From Carnegiea gigantea (lineage: Eukaryota > Streptophyta > Magnoliopsida > Caryophyllales > Cactaceae), in NCBI GenBank assembly GCA_029747015.1, contig JAKOGI010000366.1:186001-250000 (forward strand): a stretch of 64,000 nucleotides of DNA, given 5' to 3'. Positions 35,204-45,134 of the stretch are shown here, piece after piece (position 1 is the first letter of the stretch; the number at the start of each line of letters is the position of its first letter). A program made the translations under genes and the position numbers. The notes beneath the pieces were generated by a model. The model made no database searches. It was not told the origin of the DNA and worked only from the letters and a program-made list of their open reading frames with translations.

Positions 35204-37300
35204 ATGATCAAATTGACTAGGGCAAAATAGATTGGGAAATCAAGGGCGTGCTGCGGTTTTGATCAGGTACATCTTTTCTGTGTACGTACGATATAAATTC
35301 TCTCTTTTTGTTTGTTTGTTTGTTTGTTTGTTTGTGAAATCAGATGGCTTATTGTGCTATTTTGGGGGAAAGCAGGCTTGTGATTGGGAAATCAGAACTT
35401 GATTTGTATATTTGGTGTCAAATCAGATTGCTTGGGTTGGTTAAGAAGTCACAATGCATGCTTACAAATTAATTACAGTTATACCGTTTTATCTATAAAA
35501 CACCACTGAGCAGCATAGATGTAGGGAATTCAGAATTCAGAAGCATGGATTCTCTCATGAACTCAATGTTTCCGTATCTGATGCATATTTAGCATGGACA
35601 CTCTTAGTGATACCAAAAATGCACAAAAAGAATTGCGGATGTGGTGAGTAATTTGTTCTGTCAGTATCATATAGTGTATGCGTCCCGTATCAGTGTCCAG
35701 GCTTTATAGGTAAGAAAAATTGAACTTGTAAGCCAATTCTCTGTCATTTTGTAAGCATGAATGACTTTGTTGCTTTGAATCCCTTTTGTGTAGCTTCAAG
35801 TTGCTGCTAAATTGTCTCCTTTTGAGTGTCACTTTTAACTCTAAGCTATGTAGACGTTTCTCATTGTAAATCTGTAGGTTCTGCCACTGTTGATCAACAG
35901 AAAGAGCCGGTGGATAATTGTTTCATTGTTTGAGCAGATGTGGTTTTGGGGAGGGATTAAAATGGGAATATTATTACAGATAGAATTTTGAAAAAATGGT
36001 CAAAGAAAAAGAATTTAAGGACCAATTATTTCACCAATGCGGAAATGGAATTGGTAAAGTAAAAATCGTGCAATTCCAGTGTTTAGGTAGCATTCGATGC
36101 TTTTGATACTCTTTAATGCTCTTTTATGCTGATTAGATTTTGCTGTTTTAATTGGTTATCTGATTGTCCCTTGGAAGCTTTCTGAACTAATAATAGTAAT
36201 TCTATATTACGGTCAGTCAGCTGATGATATATTTCTCTCATTTGTTTACATAAGCTTAAGATTTCCTGCTTAGTCTCTGTGCTAAAATGTTGCCTCTACT
36301 AAGTTCAATGTCTGGCTGTTTTGCTTTGGACTTTTCTAATAACTTGGTTATTTGGAGTTAAGATTGTTTTGATTTGGTCCCTGTACTACCCCGGCTGCTC
36401 TGATTTTTCTTCTGTTTTTTTGTTAGTAAAGTTTAAATGCTGATTTTTCCCCTCCTTTTACCTCTTTTGCAGCCCCTTCTTGGTCTGTTAGGTCTTGGGC
36501 TGCTCATGCTGTGGGTTAGCGTATGTTTCATGTCTCTCAGTATGATTTTGTCATCTTCTTTTTAATCAATATTTGTAAGTTGACCTTTCTACCAAGTTCT
36601 TAGCTTCAGTGAAGCAAATTGACAGCAAAATTTCTTAATGGATTTTCGTAATAATTTGAGAATAAGGACTTTAGATTAATTTAGTAAGTGTCAGAAATGT
36701 TTAGTTGTTTGGAATCACAAAGTTAGAATATCATTAATTTGATAAATGTTACCTAGGCCCCCCTTCACCTTCCAAAAAAGAAAAAGAAATGAGAGTTGGC
36801 TTCTACTTGGCACTTCATTTTGAGAAAATAGATAAAAGCATGATTTGACTTAGTTTATTTGTTTGTAACATGGTAAACTGCTATACTAGTTTATTCTAAG
36901 AATTAGATAGGGCTAGCCGCTATATGCTTTGTGTATTTTGTATGCAATACATCAAGAAAGATCAGGAATGCCTGAATATAAAGTAACTGATGATGTGCTT
37001 AGAACTTAGAAGTCATAAGTTACTACAAATTTTCCTGTATTGTTGGCACTTTGTTCAGTTGTTGTGGATTAAGAAGAGAATAAATAATGACATTTTTTCC
37101 TTGACAACTAAAGCAAACTAATGTACCTAAGTTTAGTCCTGGAAGGAGTACTGAGCATGAATTAAATTCATACAGCCTTCAAAAATCTGCTTCTTTGATA
37201 TTGATTGTCTACAATTCAGGAATATGAGTGGAGGCTGCGGAGCAAAAGGATTAAGTCAATGTTCAACTCACAATTATTCTTTAGGCTTTGTGAAAAGTGA
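35204..37300 (+). pseudogene. Candidate three-exon micro-gene for a small single-span membrane protein
   Basis: Three exons, all joined in phase 0: 35,204-35,266, 36,473-36,520 and 37,220-37,300. The sites fit plant rules (CAG/GTACAT; pyrimidine tract with TTTTGCAG; TTAGC/GTATGT; AATTCAG/GAA). Exon 1 codes M-I-K-L-T-R-A-K, then an in-frame TAG (35,228-35,230), then I-G-K-S-R-A-C-C-G-F-D-Q. The 48-nt exon 2 codes a hydrophobic span (P-L-L-G-L-L-G-L-G-L-L-M-L-W-V-S). Exon 3 codes a basic tail starting E-Y-E-W-R-L-R-S-K-R-I-K and ends at TGA 37,298. The total is 62 residues if the TAG were sense, or 31 from the Met at 36,506. Alternative: these are untranslated leader exons of MED20. I do not recognise the family. 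The splice pattern is inferred, not observed. Confidence 0.42.
35306..35334. repeat. (TTTG)n microsatellite in the micro-gene intron
   Basis: About seven TTTG units. Confidence 0.9.
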
Positions 37301-37889
37301 ATAGCTGTTTTATGAATCTGTTTTTGTTAGCACAAAAGCCATTGTCTTCATGGATTTATGTATTAACTTGAGTATAAGGGTGTTTGATTAATTAAAGAAG
37401 CACTAAAATGCTTAGTTGTGTGGAATAATGAAACTATGGCATCCTTAATATTATTGAGAGTTGCTTGGTCCAGCGAAAAAAATGTTCCCTATTGAGAGGC
37501 AGCTTCTAATCAATACTTAATTTTGACAAAGCAACCGTCGAGTTTTGAGGGAGAAGAAAAAAAATCCATATGGGAGTTGGCTTCTAAATCAAATTCATGT
37601 TGGGGGGGGGGGTTCATTTCGTCGTTAATTGGTCTATCACTACACATGGTTTAATAACAGTAGGATGAAGATCAATCTATACCTTTTACAACTCCATGAA
37701 TCGAGTTCTAGTTGTTGCCGAATGATGTGCTGCAAAATTTCCTTTTTGCTGCTGCATAGATGACTAGATTATAGGATCAAATCCTTCAGCAGACACAAAT
37801 TGTCAATTCAAGATCCGAACTCATTAAAAAAGCACACCATTAACAACCTCTGAACAAAGTGAGAAGCAGTAAACCAAATGCCTTCCTCA
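37301..37889. other. Non-coding stretch before the LINE
   Basis: No gene seen. It includes a run of ten or more G near 37,602 and the left copy of the LINE target-site duplication (37,876-37,889). Confidence 0.4.
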
Positions 37890-37945
37890 ATACAATAACA
37901 ACAACTATCAGCAACTCTCAGTGTGGTTCCCGCGGATGTAAGTGA

Positions 37946-38323
37946 CAGGGGTAGAGTCAGGATTCAGAGCAAGTGGGGGTGAGATTAATACACATAACAT
38001 AAACTTTAATAGTTCTAAAAATGAAGTGCGTAGCTAATACATTCAAGAAAGCTGTCATCGATGAGATCTCATATTTTGAAAGTAAAGCATGATATCATCG
38101 TTTGACAGACCTTTAAAAAGATTCAAAAGTAGTCAAACCCACGACCTTCCACATGGAGCAGCAAGCGGCCAACCAGTCTATTGTGCACCCCTTTGTGAAG
38201 TATCTAAGAACTAATTAATATATATCTATTTTTTGTTTTCATTAGAATATCCCACATTTAATTTTTTTTCCCCAAAAAGTTGGGGTCAATTGACCCCCTT
38301 GCCCCTTAGTGGCTCCGGTACTG
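37946..38323. mobile_element. hAT-like MITE inside the LINE 3' region
   Basis: Imperfect terminal inverted repeats: CAGGGGTAGAGTCAGG on the left, CAGTACCGGAGCCACT on the right strand, then GGGCAAG on both. The 8-bp target duplication is GTAAGTGA (37,938-37,945) and GTAAGCGA (38,324-38,331), one change. An 8-bp duplication with CAG ends fits hAT. 378 bp, no coding capacity. Confidence 0.75.
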
Positions 38324-38689
38324 GTAAGCGACCTTACTTTTGTCGGTATCAGTTCCCATATAGAGACCGATTCGAATAGGCTCACAAAAACATTTGAGAA
38401 AACCGCTTTAGGGTTGAAAAACCTTTGGTATATAGATGATAGAGGAAGCATAGTTACTGGAAACAATATATAGATAATAGGAAACTTTTGATACAATCAA
38501 GGACTAACAAGATGACACAATGTATAGATAATATGGGAGAGCTTAGTTACCAATCACACGTACCCGATTACTGAAAACGTAAACAAGCTGCTCGACGAAT
38601 AGTACGCCCTTTGCAATTTAGGGAAGGTCAAGTAGTTTGCTTCCTAAAGTTTGCAACCTTAGTCTTTGCCCTCCATAATCTCTTATCCT

Positions 38690-41480
38690 GAGCATGTCCT
38701 CTGCTAATCTTAAAGTTTTTAAATCTTAAAGTCTTTATAGGCCTACCTCGACCTCTTTTACACTTCGCGAGTTCAATCCTCTTGCATCTCCTCACTGATG
38801 CGTCCATACTACTCCTCCTTGCATGGCCAAACCATTTAAGTGTAGCCTTTCTCGTCTTATCCTCTATGGGTGCTACTCCATTTTATCTCTAATCACTACA
38901 TTTATAATTCTATCCAATCTCGTATGGCCACACATTTAGTGAATCATCCTCATTTTCGCAATCGTCATCCTCTTAACTTGATTCTTCTTGATCGGCCAAC
39001 ACCTTGCCCATACAATAGTGCGGGTCTGACCACCACAAGATACACTTTACCTTTCAATCTTAGTGAGATCTTTTTATCACACAACACCGTTATGCTTTTT
39101 TTCATTTTTGCCATCCTACTTTTATTGTTTGGTTGATGTCTTCATTAATATACCCTTTTCTTGAATAATCGATCCCAGATATCTGAACTTTTGAACTCTC
39201 GGTATAGCCGCACCTCTCATGGTTACTACATCCTCGATGCCACCTTTCCCACTACTGCATTGGCATTTTAGGTATTCAATCTTTGACCTACTCAATATGA
39301 AACTCTTAGCCTCTAGATTATCTCTGCACCCACCATTCCATCTTGTTGTTAACCCACTCCTTAGTCTTGTCAATAAGAACTATGTTTTCCTCTAATAGCA
39401 TACACCCGGGTACCTCTTCTTGGATCCCTTTAGTGAGCTCATTCATAACTATAGTGAAAAGAAAAGGGTCAACACTGATCCTTGGTAAAGTCCAATATCT
39501 ATAGGGAAGTCATCTGTGCCTCCCCCTGAGGTCCTCACCCTTGACCTGACTCTATCATACGTATCTCTAATGACTCGAGTATACATGTCTGACATTCCTT
39601 CGTTCTCTAAGCACCTTTATAATACTTCCTTAGGTACTATATGATACGCTTTCTTTAAGTCAATGAACACCATGTATAGGTCCTTTTTCCTATCCTTATA
39701 GAACTCCATAAGTCTACGTATAAGATGAATAGCTTCCGTAGGCGGCCTACTTGGCATAAAACCAAACTGATTTTCCCAATTCCTTATATCCTCTCTCAAC
39801 CTCTCCTCAACCACCCTTCCCACAAATTCATTGTATGGCTAAGCAATTTTATACCTCTATAATTATTGCAGTCTTGAATACCGCCTTTGGTTTTGTATAA
39901 AGGGATAATTGTGCTGCATCTCCATTCATGCAGCATCTTTGCCGTCCTAAATATGATATTAAATAACTTTGCGAGCCATTCCAGGCCCTCGTCACTCAAA
40001 CAGTTCCAAGACTCCACAGGGTTTCCAACCTTCATCTTCCTCAATGTATCTTTAATCTCCTCTTTGGTGATACGATGGCAGTACTTAGAGTTTTGAATCT
40101 CTGAGCCGCACCCTTGCTCATTGAGATGAGCAAGCTCTAGCTTCTCTCCATTAAAGTGCTTAAAGAAATAGCTTTGCCATCTCTTGTGTATTCTGGTATC
40201 CTCAAATAGTAACCTACCTTCTTCATCTTTAATGCACCTTGGTCTACTCAAATCTCTTGTGCTCCTTTCCCGAGCCTTTGCTAACTGGGAGACATCCTTC
40301 TCCGCTTCCTTAGACTCTAGCTTATGATATAACCTTTCATAAGCGTTGTTCCTTGCTACTGCAACTTCCCTCTTAGCTTCCCTTTTCGCAATCTTGTACC
40401 TTGGTTTATTAATCCCTTTGGCCTCCTCCGTTTCGCTACATACTAAAGCATTGTAAGCCTCCTGTTTCTCCTTTACTTTCTCCTTCGCTTCCTCATTCCA
40501 CCACCAGACTTTTTTCATTCCCCCACTTCCCCTTTAGAGACTCCTAAACCTTCCTTAGCTGACTTCCGAAGGCATTCTGCCATTTCTCCCCACAATGTGT
40601 TCGCATCCCTTGCAAGATTCCAATTACCTTTCGTCTTGACCTTTTCGGCTAACTTAGTAGCATTCTCCTTAGTTAGATTCCACCACTTAATCCTAAAGTG
40701 CACAACACTTCTCTTCTTCCTCAAACTTTTAATCTCCACATCCATCATCAATAACCTATGTTGCGTCATTAGGCACTCACTTTAAAGTCTCTGCACAACC
40801 TCCTATTGTTCGCTCTTGTAAAAAAGTAGTCAATTTGAGTCCTAACGTTGCCACTCTTTAAAGTCACCAGGTGCTTTTCCTTTTTCTTGAAGTAAGAGTT
40901 AACAACCGACTGTTCGTCGCAATCGCAAAGTCCAAGATAGACTCTGCTCCGCTGTTTCTCTCCCCAAAACCAAAACCTCGATGAGCTATATCGTTACCTT
41001 CCCGATTACTTCCTATATGTCCATTAAAATTGCCCTAAATGAAAAGTTTCTCACTCTGTGGTATATTTTGGATAACGTATTCTAACTCCTCCTAAAAACG
41101 CCTCTTAATATCCTTCTCTAACCCTATTTGAGGGGTACAGACACTCATCACATTAGGATCTCAAAACCCACAATAACCTGATGGACATAATACGGTCACT
41201 CCTGCCCCTCACATCAACCACAAGCTCCACTAACTCCTTCTCAACCAAAATACCAAGTCCATTTTTGGCTCTAACAAAACTTGAGTACCACAACTTATAC
41301 CCATTAATCTCCTTTGCTTTAGCACCTACTCACTTAGTTTCCTAGATACACACTATGCTAATCTTACGCTTACGCGATATGTTCACTAATTCTATAGACT
41401 TTTCCGTAAGAGTCCCAATATTCCACGACGCAAAGCGTAATTTACGGATCCCAATTCTTCTTGTAGTTCACTTCCCCCGG
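38690..41480 (-). pseudogene. RTE LINE endonuclease / reverse transcriptase ORF, broken
   Basis: Endonuclease start R-F-A-S-W-N-I-G-T-L near 41,408-41,440. The open piece 39,796-40,518 (240 codons) is the linker into RT, ending P-L-Y-K-T-K-G-G-I-Q-D-C-N-N-Y-R-G-I. RT motif A, F-I-D-L-K-K-A-Y, lies in 39,617-39,823. The motif F-A-D-D expected near 39,390 reads L-E-E-N (codons at 39,384-39,395), so both catalytic Asp are lost. The C-terminal block A-P-I-E-D-K and W-F-G-H-A lies near 38,800-38,880, and K-R-G-R-G-R-P near 38,745. These blocks are diagnostic of plant RTE elements. Target-primed reverse transcription is the role in active copies. Confidence 0.85.
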
Positions 41481-41800
41481 GAGGACAGGCATTGACTACC
41501 CCATTGTTCTCCACTTGTGGAGGAAAGACCAACAATAGTAACAAGTCGCAACAGAAACAATGATAATAATGAAAGAAACACTACAAGGACTAAAATTAAC
41601 CACAACAGCAATAGCAATAATGATGAAAGACAATCAAGCCAAGTGAAGACACTACAAATGCACTCACTCAAATGTGATGGGCAACTACCTAAAAGTCAAT
41701 CCACATTCAACGGAAAGATAGATAAACAAATAAAATGATAACTAAACGATTAAATGAATGAAATAAACCACTTACTCACTCAAATAAAATGCCTTCCTCA

Positions 41801-43070
41801 GTCCTCACTCCAAATCAAGTTGAAAGGTGTAGATCAAAACTTGCTGTCTTCACCTATAGCTCTGTACACTCCAGTATTCACCTAGCTAGTGCATTCTTAG
41901 GCACTTCAGCAACGATGATATTGCCTGGTGGTCTCTTGTCAGCTGTCACTGCTACTAATCCTATAATGTGCTCATCAAATACCGAGGCATTGATGTTCAC
42001 CTCCAGAAACTTCATAGAAGGGAGCAAACTTTTGTTGTCTTGCAGACTCTCTGCTCTTTTACATTCTTGGTGCAATTTCCTGCTGCTTTCATTTCTCCCA
42101 TCCCCAATTTGCTCTCTGGATCACAGCTCTGTGTTGGGATTCTCTTTGCTGTTGAAGGTCTCCTCATTCCTGCTAAATCGTAGCTGCCTTGCTGTATGAC
42201 AATGAGGCTCAACTTCAGCTGATTTCCTGTTAGTTTGTCTCAGCGTCAAATCATCTAATTAATGATGTCCACTTGCTGTTTTCTGTTCCTCCTGGACACA
42301 TCCCTGAGAGCATTGCAATTGAAGAAAACATGAGAATCATTTTTATCAGTGTCTTTTATTTTGGGCATGCAATCATTCATCATATGAAAGCGCGTTAAGT
42401 TTCCTTTGTGGAGATGATACCCATACGCAAACATAGCCTCGACAATAGATGTTAGGCTTTAAGCGGCATTGCCATGCTCCAAATCTGCAGCTGTTCCTTA
42501 CTAAGGTCATCAAGGTTGAAAACGAATATATAGCCTGATTTCACGGTGTAATTTGTGTCCTTGGAGAAGAACCAAATTCTTTCATCATGGGGGTGAACAC
42601 TCCCATAAGTTAATTGATCATACATTTTTTCCATCTTCTTGGTCAAGTTCTCCTGACGTTGTTAAGTTCCCATGAAGCATAGTTTCAAAACTTGTTTATC
42701 CATTTAGCTTGGGTTGAGTTAGTCTTGTATGTTAACCTGAAATCTAAGCTCTCCAAGTAGCTACCAACATCCTCAATATACTGATTGAAGCCTGAATATT
42801 AACCTTCTAGCGCAATCCTTCCACAGTGATGACTTGGTAGCGCAAACTCCTCCAACAAAAGGTTGAATCCCCCTCGAGTTAAGTTCTCAAAAGAAAGTGA
42901 ATTTGGTTAGTATTTTTGCTCCTGTACATGGCCAAGCAAGGAATCCAGGAATCAGGGTTCTCAGCCAATCTCTTCCTTTGTTTAGCTCAGAGGGCATAAT
43001 TAAATATCCTACCTTCTAAATTACGCCTCCAAGACACTTCGGCTTACATTAATCCTCGTATATTTTATAC
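41801..43070 (-). pseudogene. L1-type LINE 3' remnant (RT end, zinc-binding domain, RNase H)
   Basis: On the - strand, a block with A-L-x-A-K-Q and E-N-P-D-S-W near 42,940-43,010 matches the end of L1 RT. 42,452-42,646 reads D-E-R-I-W-F-F-S-K-D and Y-T-V-K-S-G-Y, the RT zinc-binding domain signature. 41,878-42,075 reads V-N-I-N-A-S-V-F-D with later G-L-V-A-V-T-A-D-K-R-P-P-G, an RNase H-like start. All in separate frames with stops. The RTE LINE inserted at its left edge. Confidence 0.7.
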
Positions 43071-43554
43071 TGGATTTTCTTTTTCTTTGGTAGTCACCCC
43101 ACCAAATATGTGAGCAAGATGAACATGTCATCATCTGCTAAAACTTAGCAAAGCTAACCTGAGATCCAAAATACAAATTGAATGAACCAAACCCATATCC
43201 AAACCGTGATTTAAAATAGGCTACCCAATTTGGACCCTGAACATGAATTAGCCTGGAAGCTGATCTCGAGTTCCGATGTAAAGTTTCTCTTGAAGTTGCT
43301 TTCTTTTGTAAGACAAGTTTATCAAACCAACATTAACAAACTCGAAGTCAATTGAACAAAAAAAAGACCAAACTTGAATCCCAACCTAATTCTCATTATC
43401 CTGTACATGATTGGATCCAAACATGAACCTGAATTGAATGACATGTGTGCCGGTCATCCTTTATTAAGATTATAGGATTTTATATATTCTCATGAGATAA
43501 TTTTGGTATTGCTTGTGCCATATCTCTTAAAAGAGCCTCTTTACTTGCTACAAT
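43071..43554. other. No gene seen
   Basis: AT-rich non-coding DNA between the L1 remnant and the next MITE; possibly more decayed L1. Confidence 0.35.
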
Positions 43555-44153
43555 TAGGGCTGTCAAATAGGTCAGGTCGGGTCGAGTTCGTGTTCGGGTT
43601 GAACTTAAACGGGTTGAAGACCCCCCGACCTGAACTTGACCTGTTTAATAAACGGTTGAACAATCCAACCTGAAACCTGACTAATTATTAAACGGGTCAA
43701 CCTGATTCTGATCCAATTACCCGTTTAACTTAAGTGGGTCAGAATCAGGTATCCATTTACCTGTTTACTCATTTAACCCAATTAATTTCTAAGCAACCTG
43801 CACAACTTCATGGGTATGTTCGACACCCATTTAACTTAGGGTTTTTTGATTCCTCAAAAATCAAAATGAAAAAATCCAATTTCACTTCCCTCCCAAATAA
43901 ACAGGTTAAACGGGTTAAACGGGTTGGAATTAAACGGGTTAAACAGGTTAACCTATTAACCCATTTAATTAAACGGGTTAAATAGGTATTTTTTCGTGTC
44001 AAAAATTTCAACCTGAACCGAACCCGTTTAAATAAACGGGTTAGTCGTGTCGACCCATTTAATTAAACGGGTTGAAAATCTTTACCCAAACCCGCCTAAT
44101 TTCGTGTTCGGTTCAGGTCGGTAATCGTGTTGGGTCAGCTTTTGACAGCCCTA
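43555..44153. mobile_element. hAT-like MITE with an internal AAACGGGTT array
   Basis: Terminal inverted repeat TAGGGCTGTCAAA and TTTGACAGCCCTA (13 of 13). The target duplication GCTACAAT is perfect, 8 bp (43,547-43,554 and 44,154-44,161). 599 bp, filled by many degenerate copies of AAACGGGTT and its complement in both directions, so it can fold into long hairpins. No coding capacity. Confidence 0.88.
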
Positions 44154-44161
44154 GCTACAAT

Positions 44162-45120
44162 AGGAGCTTCTCCTTCCAACCTGTATCTTTTTTCATACTT
44201 TGTCTTTAAAAGTTCCACAAATTTCCTTTCTCGAGCTTCCCGCTATCATAGGCACATATTTGTGATACTCTACCACAAGTCTATGACCAAAGAGACCCAC
44301 CAATTCCTCAACCCCTCTTAAGCCTACTCAACAGGAACGTCTTATTTGTTTAGTTCAAGCTTCTGACTCTGCTTCTTCGTACTGGGTATGGACATCAACT
44401 AGGGTTCTCTATCATTTGCCTTGCTAAGCTTTGAGTTGACATTGGCACGAAAGCACATGAGATTCTTCTGGATTCTCCAATTGTCTTAGAACACTCATTG
44501 AGGTATTCTTCAAATTGCTTACGTTATGGTGGGCATAGTTAGTTGTAGTGTATCTTATATAAGATAAAATCATAACTATGCGTATGATAATTTAAGCTCG
44601 TTACATGGTTACACCATCAATGCAAGTGTTTTGGTTGTTACATAATTTGAACCACATACATGATTGATTAGTTTGGGTTTCCTAATTTAATTGGATTTAC
44701 TTTTGTAATGTTGATTCCTAAATATGATTGACTTATAAGTTGAAATTTTTTTCGGATGTGTGGGCTAGATGCACCTTGTGACTTGCTTTCCTGGTTTGTG
44801 AGTTACTATGATTGTGTTGTTTTTCTTTTCAAATAATTTTTATCTTTGTTGTGAAGCCAATTAAAACTTTCTTAGGAAGTTATGGCGCACAGAAAAATTT
44901 CTGTTTAGAATATCTTTCATTGTATTCTGTACAGAATTTTTGGGACGTGAGCGCCATTGCATGGAGACTATGTAATTTGTTCTGTTCTATGGATTCATTT
45001 TGTTAGGGTTGAGCATATGGTGTGCGAGGAGCTTGCCTAGGGTTGCAGCATCTGTTGAGAGACATATACATATGGTCACTTGCTATTAGCTATTGCCATT
45101 GGGCAACAGTCGCATTCACT
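44162..45120 (+). promoter_or_regulatory. MED20 upstream region and probable 5' leader
   Basis: No other gene. Just upstream of the MED20 start, AG dinucleotides at 45,039-45,040 (CTTGCCTAG) and 45,047-45,048 could be acceptors of a 5' UTR intron. Upstream ATGs near 45,015 and 45,072 are followed by early stops. The transcription start cannot be placed. If the exon ending at 35,266 is a leader exon of this gene, the 5' UTR intron would be about 9.8 kb. Confidence 0.35.
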
Positions 45121-45134
45121 ATGGCTGTGAAGTG
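45121..45134 (+). CDS. MED20: MED20 exon 1 (coding part)
   Basis: ATGGCTGTGAAGTG, coding M-A-V-K and two bases of Trp-5. Donor GTGATC follows. It is too short for ordinary gene finders; the start is supported by the conserved V-K-W at the MED20 N-terminus. Confidence 0.9.

Larger units (their letters stand above)
37890..41786 (-). mobile_element. RTE-type LINE with 14-bp target-site duplication
   Basis: The direct repeat AAATGCCTTCCTCA flanks it perfectly (37,876-37,889 and 41,787-41,800). On the - strand it has an apurinic endonuclease start, an RT region, a C-terminal block and a 3' tail of TTG-rich sequence (37,890-37,905). About 3.9 kb, of which 378 bp is a MITE, so it is essentially full length for an RTE LINE. 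Many stops and a lost RT catalytic pair make it inactive. Confidence 0.9.

Noticed and set aside
41517..41738. 73-codon Asn-rich + strand frame
   Set aside because: It is antisense to the 5' part of the RTE LINE, in low-complexity repeat DNA.
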